The notes below the pieces were generated by a model that was given only the letters and a program-made list of their open reading frames with translations, did no database searches and had not been told where the DNA came from. From the NCBI RefSeq assembly GCF_021568795.1, contig NZ_JAKGUE010000018.1, positions 1-59,926 of the forward strand: a stretch of DNA of 59,926 nucleotides, given 5' to 3'. Below, one piece after another: positions 42,801 to 49,438 of the stretch (positions within the stretch are counted from its first letter, which is position 1; each line of letters begins with the position of its first letter). The translations under genes and the position numbers were made by a program. The DNA comes from Dethiosulfovibrio faecalis (GTDB taxonomy: Bacteria; Synergistota; Synergistia; Synergistales; Dethiosulfovibrionaceae).

Positions 42801-45009
42801 TTCTCCAGTCGTCCGGAACGGTCCAGGAAAGGCGCCCCTCTCCGGAGCCGTCCAGATCGCCGCCTCCGAGGTAGATCTCTCCGCCCTCGTAGGAGACCTC
42901 GCCGTCGCCGAAGGAGAAGTCGGGGAACCTCTCGGAACGGTAGACCGATTCCCTGGAGAAGGCCTTGGCCTCCCAGGAAAGACCGCCCGCTGGCGCTCCG
43001 AAAAGATAGTCGGCCCGGAAGGACAGGTCCATGGTTCCGCCGGAGGCAAGAGGTCCCTCCGGGACGTTCAACCCCAGCTCTATCTTGGGAGGAGTGAAGT
43101 CCTCCACCAGGAAGGAAGCGTCGGCGAGGGGAGAGCCTTCGTCGCCCGGCACGAACAGCTCGAAGCGGTACTTTCCCGAGGGAGCTGCGTCTGGCAGATC
43201 GAAGGACCCCGTGGCGGTTCCGGAGGATGACAGCTCGGTCCTGCCACGGAACATCTCGTATCCCAGGGAATCGACCAATCGCCACATCAGGGGGAAACGT
43301 CCCGGCAGGGACATCCTGGGGCCTCTCACCACCGAGGTAACCTGGACCGACTCGCCCGGGCGGAAGATCCCCCGGGGCAGCAGACATTGTCCCTCGTAGG
43401 TCTCGTTCCAGGGGGCGCCTGACACGTCCAGACCGTTGTCTGCGAACAGGTTGCCCGACAGGGAGAGAAAGGTCAGGTCTTCGTCGAGCCGGGCCACCAC
43501 CACCGACGGGAGAAGCTGAGGATCCCAGTCGCCGTCGCGGACGACGGACCAGATTCCGTCTCCATCCGTGACTCCCTCCGCCAAAAGCTGGTTACTGGAG
43601 GAGTACACCGATATCTCCGCCCCCTCGACCGGTTTGCCCGTGGACAGCCCGTCGAGCCATACCATCAGGCCGTCGTCGTAGACCCTGGCGGAAAGACCTA
43701 GGTCCGTCAGCGTAACCAGCTGTCTGGCCCTGGTCCATCCGGAGTCCTCGTCGGAGGCCTCCAGCATGAAGACCCCCCTGGACTGGCCGAGATAGGCCTC
43801 CAGATCCACCGCGCCTCGTATCGTCTCGTTAACCCTGTTATCGATCGGGAGCTCCCAGTCCTCCAGGCGTCTCGTCAGGGATGTGGAAAGCTCCGACCCT
43901 CCGTCCAGGACTCCCATCGCGACCGGCACGTTGTTGGGGTAGAGCTTCCATCCCCGAAGTCTCAGCCTGTCGACGTTCACCGTCTCCACAGCTACCCTGG
44001 GATCGTCGAACGGAGTCAGGAACGTCCCGGCGACGGGAAAACGGACCGACCGAGACACGTCGGGCATGATGAAGGTCCGCCTCTCGTCGGCCACGAGTCC
44101 GTCTCCGCCGCCTAGTCCCTTTTTAAGGGACAGGACTATTCTCTCCCTCGGGGGGAACTCACCTACCAAGGCGAAGCCGCCGTAGGTCGACTCCACCCGG
44201 AAGGACCTCTCGGGAGAGACGGAGACATATCCCTTTACGTCTCCGGGATCCACCGGCCTGGAGGTATAGATCACTATCTTGCCTCTGTCGACCGTCTCCG
44301 CCTCGGTATAGGTTCCCGTTATCTTTACGGACGACGAGGGTTTCAAGGTGACCTTTTCGGTCTTCTCAAGTCCGAGAGGACCCTCGTCGGAGGTAAGCCC
44401 CTTCTCGACCACCACGGTAAGGCTGTCGCCGGGTATCCTTTCGGACGCTACGGTTATCCTATCCGAGGGAACCTCTCCCTGGGGACGTAGCCTCACCGAG
44501 TTGCCATCGGACCTCCCGGAGAGGAAGCCGAGGAGCCTCTTGGGAGGCACCGGCATGGAAAACCGAAGCTCCACCGACATCTCCCCGTAAGGGGTTATGG
44601 ACACCTGCCTCGCCGACAGAAGTCTGAGAGGAGGGGTGTTGAAGGAAAAGCTCTGGGTTCCGGCCAGCAACCGACCGGACAGGTCCCTGACCGGATCGAC
44701 CGTGGCCCTGTAGGAGGTCGCTCGGGATAGGGGTTCGTCCGGGGTAAACAGCAAGGTCTGGGGATCGTCCCACACGGCCCTGCCGGACAGGGACGGAGAG
44801 AAATCCAGGAAAGTCTGGTCCGCCGGCAGTATCTTCCCAAGCAACGTATCGGGAACCACGGGAGAGGAAAAGACCACCTTGATCTCCGGTCTTCCCGAGA
44901 CCTCCCCTCGAGGCGTAAAACTACGGACCGTGAAATCATCCGCTCCGAAAGCTACGGACGACGAAAAAACCAACAGGGACAGATAAAGAACCATCAGAGC
45001 CCTTCTCAT
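39808..45009 (-). CDS. Bacterial alpha-2-macroglobulin with thioester
   Basis: A 1733-aa exported protein. Signal peptide 1-22 (SSSVAFG|AD), a series of MG-type beta domains, the bait region, and a thioester CLEQ at C1316-Q1319 (YPYGCLEQT) inside the alpha-helical thioester domain, then a receptor-binding-like C-terminal domain. No lipobox Cys follows the signal peptide. Bacterial A2M is thought to trap foreign proteases in the periplasm while PBP1C repairs the wall, and the two genes are linked here. GGAGGTG precedes the ATG. The length is near the family norm of about 1500-1900. Confidence 0.93.
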   Translation of the reverse strand: MRRALMVLYLSLLVFSSSVAFGADDFTVRSFTPRGEVSGRPEIKVVFSSPVVPDTLLGKILPADQTFLDFSPSLSGRAVWDDPQTLLFTPDEPLSRATSYRATVDPVRDLSGRLLAGTQSFSFNTPPLRLLSARQVSITPYGEMSVELRFSMPVPPKRLLGFLSGRSDGNSVRLRPQGEVPSDRITVASERIPGDSLTVVVEKGLTSDEGPLGLEKTEKVTLKPSSSVKITGTYTEAETVDRGKIVIYTSRPVDPGDVKGYVSVSPERSFRVESTYGGFALVGEFPPRERIVLSLKKGLGGGDGLVADERRTFIMPDVSRSVRFPVAGTFLTPFDDPRVAVETVNVDRLRLRGWKLYPNNVPVAMGVLDGGSELSTSLTRRLEDWELPIDNRVNETIRGAVDLEAYLGQSRGVFMLEASDEDSGWTRARQLVTLTDLGLSARVYDDGLMVWLDGLSTGKPVEGAEISVYSSSNQLLAEGVTDGDGIWSVVRDGDWDPQLLPSVVVARLDEDLTFLSLSGNLFADNGLDVSGAPWNETYEGQCLLPRGIFRPGESVQVTSVVRGPRMSLPGRFPLMWRLVDSLGYEMFRGRTELSSSGTATGSFDLPDAAPSGKYRFELFVPGDEGSPLADASFLVEDFTPPKIELGLNVPEGPLASGGTMDLSFRADYLFGAPAGGLSWEAKAFSRESVYRSERFPDFSFGDGEVSYEGGEIYLGGGDLDGSGEGRLSWTVPDDWRTPPMIDLAVSLNVMEAGGRWVTRTEIVPCALNPVQIGVRFPEGDVLPDEPVQLKIAAVNPKDEPIRSGEISWTLFSLVDRPVLVRDDGRTRMRWEEERSEVASGKAELKDGLADLTVVPEGDGRYLLTFSGKGGSTGSIRFDAWTPWGGTSRKAVLPGKVELTLDKESYSFGDRAVLSYSAPFTGTGLFTFEADGIIERKIVDVSEPEGRIEFVPSSEAWPNGWCTFQIVRPVSDKDEWGSHRALGVVPVKMNPGYRASVSLDVPEKAEPGGILNLSVETRDEDGKAISGDLWVALVDKGILGLTGHETPDPWEAFTARRALASRASDLYDELMPIESRETPLLHPAGGDGAEARAAFGVNLSPVRARGFRVLSMVKTVASEGGKVDLSFDLPEFSGGARVMAVFSGSSVGSAHTDLSISRPITVDPTVPDALAPGDMVLVPVQLISTAKEDLKLHMDMKAEGSLSLEGAVSDDLVLSAGESSVVYLKVRGSDRAGTGSLSVRLLGDGMDFSVRRDTVVRPPMPRITVSGSEALDKGVFEMPEKGRWFPGTLRASLYLSGAPNADLMPVVQFLDRYPYGCLEQTVSALWPSVTLGDMADRIGLSISVPDRIARLQTMQLYDGSFSYWPEGEVDRWGSLYAAHLLASMAEEEVPLSMMHRTEGYLRSVLSESSESAFDLSRKAYAAYVMSLSDQPPLGWMAWLSERIGEMDSAGRYLLAGAYGLAGKRDLGLKLLGGADLSGSDRYGSAVRDMALRLLAMEELAPGSSDEAFLAAQLSKAIEAGDLSTHEAGLAVLTLGRFSRRSDVKPFFAEVTGGDDVFKMAAGDELALSSDSFVSWRVDNAGPGRLFCGWSLSGVPLDPVEPFDKGISVRRTLRNADGEPIDGDEPLSLGDEVVLSIEATPTGKVKDLVVVDMLPGCLEVWKTPSGFVSGGSSVRRDVRFDRVLFFPSSVEKTLKLEYRCRVTARGDFLWPPVYAEGMYDSSIRSVSGGGRLSVR

Positions 45010-45125
45010 TGCGGATCGTCACCTCCGAGATATATTTTCGTGCCGAGAGGAGTTGTCCTCTTTCGGCATCCTAGGTTATTATTGTGCTGCAAGACCCATC
45101 CCATCAGAGGAGCCAGATAGAGTCG

Positions 45126-45692
45126 ATGAAGAAAGCCAGATTGAACGAATTGCTCACAGCCTTCGTTACCCTACTATACCTCAGAGCGGTCAATTTCCAT
45201 ACCGTCTCCAAGGGGGTTCTTTACCGATCGGCCCAACTCAACCTCGATCGGCTGTCCCGCTATGTCGAGGCCCACAGCATCAAGAGCATAGTGAACCTGA
45301 GAGGACCTCAGGCGGGAAGACGATGGTACCGCAGGGAAAAGGAATTCTCCCGATCCAGAGGAATAGTCCACGCCGACTTCGACCTTTCCGCGATAAGGAA
45401 GATCCCGGTCCAGGAGCTGGACCGCATACTGGAGTTCATGAGAAACGCCCCAAAACCGATACTCATACACTGTTACGCCGGAGCGGACCGCACGGGGTTG
45501 ATAGCCGCTCTATGGCGTCTGGCCGAGGACAGGGACGCCCCCCTTCATGCACTTAACCGTCAGCTATGCTGGATGAAGGGTCACTTTTCCACACTTCACA
45601 TAGGAACCAACGCCATGGTCCGATCGTTCTGGGATTACGTGAAATATATCCAAGGGGACGGCCCTCTGAGAGGTCGCCCTCTGACGGATTGA
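45126..45692 (+). CDS. Dual-specificity / tyrosine phosphatase-like protein
   Basis: A 188-aa phosphatase of the PTP superfamily. The P-loop is H-C116-YAGADR122-TG, and the upstream general-acid region is likely in VHADFDLSA. An early FHTVSKGVLYRSAQL segment is typical of DSP proteins that act on phosphotyrosine, inositol phosphates or nucleotides. The N-terminal 25 residues are hydrophobic enough to be a membrane anchor (LLTAFVTLLYLRAV). ATG 45126 is preferred; a GTG at 45084 would add 14 residues without a better site. The stop overlaps the TTG start of the MATE gene. Confidence 0.8.
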   Translation: MKKARLNELLTAFVTLLYLRAVNFHTVSKGVLYRSAQLNLDRLSRYVEAHSIKSIVNLRGPQAGRRWYRREKEFSRSRGIVHADFDLSAIRKIPVQELDRILEFMRNAPKPILIHCYAGADRTGLIAALWRLAEDRDAPLHALNRQLCWMKGHFSTLHIGTNAMVRSFWDYVKYIQGDGPLRGRPLTD

Positions 45693-47056
45693 CCTTGCAG
45701 GGAAAAAGGGATCTTCTCGGAAACGCCCCTATAGGACGGGCGTTGCTGTCTTTATCGTTGCCGTCGATAGCCGGGCTGGTGCTACAGACCGCCTACAACC
45801 TGGCGGACACCTTCTTCCTCTCTCTCTGGGTAGGGCATCACGCAGTCGCGGCTCTGGCGGTGGTCTTCCCCATGCAGCTCGTCATAATAGCCCTGGCCCA
45901 GGGAATCGGAATAGGCGGATCGTCTCTGATCGCCACGGAACTGGGTGCGGGGAACGAAAAAGGAGCCGAGGAGATCCTCGGCACCATGACGATGCTGATA
46001 TCCCTCGGCTCCGCTTTTATCGTCGCACTGTCCCTCGCCTTCATCTCCCCCACACTTTCATTCCTGGGAGCCAGCGAACAGACCCTTCCACTGGCAAAGG
46101 ACTACGGCGTCATAGTCCTCCTGGGCAGTCCCATGCTTGCCTTCTCCATAATGGCCAACGGCATAGCCAGAGCGGAGGGAGAGGCGGTCATGGCCATGAA
46201 GACCCTGGCCATATCGGCCGCCACCAACCTGGTGCTCGACCCCATCCTGATAAGATATCTCGACCTCGGAGTCGCAGGCGCCGCCTGGGCCACCGTGATC
46301 GCTCAGGCGGGATCGGCGTCCTGGATGGCCCTGTACCTCGGGGGTAAAAGCTCTATCAAGATCAGGCCGAGAGAACTGAAGCTGAGAAGACCGGTGGCGA
46401 CCTCCATAGTATCGGTTGGATCGTCGGCCTTCGTCAGACAGGGATCGGCCAGCATCACGGCGGCGGTACTAAACAGGGTTCTGCTGTCCATGGGGGGAGA
46501 TCCGGCAGTAGCCGCCATGGGCATACTGAACAGGATATCCACCTTCGTCACCATGCCTCTGTACGGACTGGTACAGGGCATGATGCCCCTGATAAGTCAC
46601 AACACCGGCTCGGGCGACCAGTGTCGGGTTCTGCGGACCATGGACCTCTCGGCCCTCTGGGCCACAGCCGTATGTCTGGCGGGAGCCCTGCCCCTATGGG
46701 CCTTTCCGCTCGCTGCCCTGTCGCCTTTTTGTTCCGGCGAGACCCTTGAAATAGCCGTCGCGGCGGCCCCCTACGTGGCCTTGGGGATGCCCCCGGGGGG
46801 ATTACAGGTCGTCCTTTCCGGATCCTACCAGGCGCTTTCCAGAGGCAGAGACGCCTTCCTCCTGGACCTGCTCAGGAGGATCGTTCTGGTGGTCCCGGCG
46901 ATATATATACTCTCCCGCATAGCCGGACTAAAGGGGGTATTCATGGCGATACCGATCTCCGAGGTGATATCCGGAGGGCTCTCCATTCTGCTGTTCCGAG
47001 AGGTCCGTAGGTGCTCGGAGAAAAGATGCCTCCTGTCCTCTCAGGACAGTATATAG
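45689..47056 (+). CDS. MATE-family efflux transporter
   Basis: A 455-aa MATE protein with 12 predicted helices; PIGRALLSLSLPSIAGLVLQ and TAYNLADTFFLSLWVG open the first half and GLVQGMMPLISHNTGSGDQ the second. The frame is open upstream through the phosphatase gene, so the start must be internal: TTG at 45689 overlaps the phosphatase TGA (TTGA), and a second TTG at 45695 is possible. Neither has a strong site, which suggests translational coupling. Its last 16 bases overlap the convergent gene's end. Confidence 0.88.
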   Translation: MTLQGKRDLLGNAPIGRALLSLSLPSIAGLVLQTAYNLADTFFLSLWVGHHAVAALAVVFPMQLVIIALAQGIGIGGSSLIATELGAGNEKGAEEILGTMTMLISLGSAFIVALSLAFISPTLSFLGASEQTLPLAKDYGVIVLLGSPMLAFSIMANGIARAEGEAVMAMKTLAISAATNLVLDPILIRYLDLGVAGAAWATVIAQAGSASWMALYLGGKSSIKIRPRELKLRRPVATSIVSVGSSAFVRQGSASITAAVLNRVLLSMGGDPAVAAMGILNRISTFVTMPLYGLVQGMMPLISHNTGSGDQCRVLRTMDLSALWATAVCLAGALPLWAFPLAALSPFCSGETLEIAVAAAPYVALGMPPGGLQVVLSGSYQALSRGRDAFLLDLLRRIVLVVPAIYILSRIAGLKGVFMAIPISEVISGGLSILLFREVRRCSEKRCLLSSQDSI

Positions 47057-47946
47057 GCGATCAAACCCAGCAGGGCGGCGCAGCACCCTCCAACGAGAGC
47101 GATGAAAGCGGGAGATCCGACGGCGAAGAGCGGCTTCTCCTCCTCGATCCTCACCGCCTTGATACGAAGGCTCTTCTGGGTCATGGCGACGGCCATCACG
47201 CCGTCTCCCAGCTCGAACTCCAGCAACAGCCTGTCCGAGTCGGATTCCTCCACCGACGACAGAGGAACGCTCAGAGAACCGTCAAAGGAATCGTTCTGGC
47301 TCTTCATCGTTCCGAAAAGAGGGCTGTCCTCCGGAATGGTTATGGTCACCAGATCTCCCCGGCAAACCTCTGACGCCGCCACGCCGTTCACCGGATCCAG
47401 ACGGGTGAAGCAGGTGAAGATCAGCTTGGGCAGCTTTCTCTGTATAGGAATATCTCCCAGGGAAGCAGCCGCCTCGGGGGCGTCGTCCCCTCGCTCATCA
47501 TCCTCTTCCTCTTCGGGGAAACGAGACAGCAGCTCGTCGGCCTCGTTGGTGGTCATGCCCTCGACCTTGACGAAAGCGGCGCACTCCTCCCCACGAATCT
47601 GGGCAGCCCAGGTTCCGAACATCTTCTCGATGTATCGAAGCTTTGCCAGATTGTCCTCCTTGACGTCGTCGACTCCGGAATCCTGAAAAAGCGCGCCGAT
47701 CCCGGAGGACAGAGATGGATCGGGACATCCGCCATCCACGAAAGAGGAAAAATCCTTCCACCCGGCCTTTATACCGCCCTTCGGCGGCTCATCTCCGTCG
47801 TTACTCACCTCTTTGGCATGACATATCTTGACTTTCCCCTTGCCGTAGAGGGCGTAAAAAAAGACTCGTCCTCCCTCGCCTCCGTGCCCGACATCTATTC
47901 TACCCTTCAACATACGATATACGCCGTAGCCCCTCGACTCAGTCAC
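47041..47946 (-). CDS. Tail-anchored protein of unknown family, paralogue B
   Basis: A 301-aa protein paralogous to its upstream neighbour. Shared blocks: DVGHGGEGGRVFFYAL near the N-terminus, KAGWKDFSSFVD, VKEDNLAKLRYIEKMF, an acidic low-complexity linker, LPKLIFTCFTRLDPVNGVAAS, IPEDSPLF, and one C-terminal TM helix (about 280-299) with almost nothing after it. There is no signal peptide, so most of it should be cytoplasmic. GTG start with GGAGGTG nine bases upstream. I recognise no domain. The pair lies on the same strand with a 50-bp gap. Confidence 0.75.
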   Translation of the reverse strand: MTESRGYGVYRMLKGRIDVGHGGEGGRVFFYALYGKGKVKICHAKEVSNDGDEPPKGGIKAGWKDFSSFVDGGCPDPSLSSGIGALFQDSGVDDVKEDNLAKLRYIEKMFGTWAAQIRGEECAAFVKVEGMTTNEADELLSRFPEEEEDDERGDDAPEAAASLGDIPIQRKLPKLIFTCFTRLDPVNGVAASEVCRGDLVTITIPEDSPLFGTMKSQNDSFDGSLSVPLSSVEESDSDRLLLEFELGDGVMAVAMTQKSLRIKAVRIEEEKPLFAVGSPAFIALVGGCCAALLGLIAYILS

Positions 47947-47995
47947 CAGGGGTCACCTCCCGTAAAAACTAATCGTCGCTCGGGTAAATTATACA

Positions 47996-48988
47996 TCATC
48001 GCAGAAACAACAATAACGACAGGACGACCATAAAAAAGGCCACTCCCGCCAATGCCAGTCCCTGCTCCTTGGTAAGCTCGGGGAAGGAAAAATTTCTTTC
48101 TCTGTCCTTATCCGCAGCCCTCTTGGCCTTGAGGCTTTGCTGTACGATCGACACAGCCCTGAGCTCGTCGGAGAGCTTGAAGAGTATCATCAGACGCTCC
48201 GTATCGCTTTGTTCAACCGAGAGGACCTCCCCGACTATATGCCCCTGAAAGGACGGCCCCTGCTGAAACTTGGCGATGGAGTAGAGTAAGCTGTCTCCGG
48301 GGATATCGAGCCAAACGCCCTGACCCGGCTTCAACTCCGAGGCGGCCACCCCAGCCACGGGGTCCAGCATTACCGAGCAGGAAAAGACCGCCTTGGGAAG
48401 CTCCTTGCCGCCTCCGCCGGAAGAGCCACCGGAAGATTCGGACCGCCATGGCTCGTCCTCGATCCTCTCCTCGGGAAAGGCGGACATAAGCTCCTCTCCT
48501 TCGAGATGGGAGAGACTCTCTATCTTTAGAAAGACGAAGCGATCCCCGGTGTGGATCAGCCCCGCCACTTTGTGGAATATCTTCTCGACGTATCGTATCT
48601 TGGTAAGATTGTCCTCGGTTAGGTCGTAGACCCCAGCCTCGTCCAACGACTTACGAAGCTCCTTGATCATGACGGAGAATTCCAGCTCCTCCGGCACTAT
48701 CTCATGGACTTCCGAGTCGTCCGTACCATCCTCGCTATTCTCGTCCTCTTCGGCCTCGACCTCACCCGGCCAGGCCTCATCCACGAAGGAGCAGAACTCC
48801 CTCCACTTTGACTTTATTCCGTGAGGCAGATCCTCCCCGTCCGGTTCCGTCATACGGCCGTGACAGAGACGTATCCCCTTATTGTCGAAGAGAACGTAGG
48901 CCAGAACACGACCCTCCGCCCCTCCGTGCCCCATGTCTATCTTGACCTTGAGGAGCTTGTACATCACATACGGTCTGCTTGCGGTCAT
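47996..48988 (-). CDS. Tail-anchored protein of unknown family, paralogue A
   Basis: A 330-aa protein with the same layout as paralogue B: DMGHGGAEGRVLAYVLF, KSKWREFCSFVDEAW, LTEDNLTKIRYVEKIF, a Ser/Gly-rich linker, LPKAVFSCSVMLDPVAGVAAS, IPGDSLLY, SVEQSDTERLMILFKL, and a C-terminal TM helix (about 308-328). It has an extra acidic insert near residue 70-95. ATG 48988 is supported by GGAGG seven bases upstream; the frame is open to 49063 without a site. The conserved pieces before the anchor look like a beta-rich domain of PilZ-like size, but no PilZ motif is present. Confidence 0.75.
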   Translation of the reverse strand: MTASRPYVMYKLLKVKIDMGHGGAEGRVLAYVLFDNKGIRLCHGRMTEPDGEDLPHGIKSKWREFCSFVDEAWPGEVEAEEDENSEDGTDDSEVHEIVPEELEFSVMIKELRKSLDEAGVYDLTEDNLTKIRYVEKIFHKVAGLIHTGDRFVFLKIESLSHLEGEELMSAFPEERIEDEPWRSESSGGSSGGGGKELPKAVFSCSVMLDPVAGVAASELKPGQGVWLDIPGDSLLYSIAKFQQGPSFQGHIVGEVLSVEQSDTERLMILFKLSDELRAVSIVQQSLKAKRAADKDRERNFSFPELTKEQGLALAGVAFFMVVLSLLLFLR

Positions 48989-49065
48989 AAGGAGTCCCTC
49001 CATTCCGGACGATATCCGTCGTTTTCTTCCACCATTGTAAGCTATAAGGCTTCTTAAGAACACGT

Positions 49066-49092
49066 AAAAAGGGCCCTCTCGAAGAGGGCCCT
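49066..49092 (-). terminator. Terminator of the tRNA operon
   Basis: Minus strand: AGGGCCCTC-TTCGA-GAGGGCCCT, 9-bp perfect stem, followed by TTTTT; lies 12 bases beyond the tRNA-fMet 3' end. Confidence 0.92.
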
Positions 49093-49103
49093 AAGGATGA
49101 TCT

Positions 49104-49179
<76 letters not shown>

Positions 49180-49190
49180 ATGCGGTCTTA

Positions 49191-49265
49191 TGGAGCGGAA
49201 GACGGGATTTGAACCCGCGACCCCAACCTTGGCAAGGTTGTGCTCTACCCCTGAGCTACTTCCGC
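49191..49265 (-). tRNA. tRNA-Gly (GCC)
   Basis: 75 nt with encoded CCA. Acceptor GCGGAAG/CTTCCGC, anticodon loop TTGCCAA, T arm GCGGG-TTCAAAT-CCCGT. It lies 11 bases upstream of tRNA-fMet in the same transcript. Confidence 0.96.
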
Positions 49266-49281
49266 GTCCGTACAACGTATA

Positions 49282-49358
49282 TGGCGGGGCCGACGAGACT
49301 TGAACTCGCGACCTCCGGCGTGACAGGCCGGCACTCTAACCAGCTGAGCTACGACCCC
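49282..49358 (-). tRNA. tRNA-Asp (GTC)
   Basis: 77 nt with encoded CCA. Acceptor GGGGTCG/CGGCCCC, discriminator G, anticodon loop CTGTCAC, T arm GCGAG-TTCAAGT-CTCGT. It is the first tRNA of the three-gene operon. Confidence 0.95.
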
Positions 49359-49378
49359 GCTCTATCGTTGCGTCGGAA

Positions 49379-49407
49379 AGTATATCAAAGCCTCCGACGG
49401 TTGTAAA
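49379..49407 (-). promoter_or_regulatory. Promoter of the tRNA-Asp-Gly-fMet operon
   Basis: Minus strand: TTTACA (49407-49402), 17-base spacer, TATACT (49384-49379). Predicted start near 49372, 14 bases before tRNA-Asp. Confidence 0.75.
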
Positions 49408-49438
49408 GGGGCAAGAGTAAAAATTCGTCCAGGGCAGG

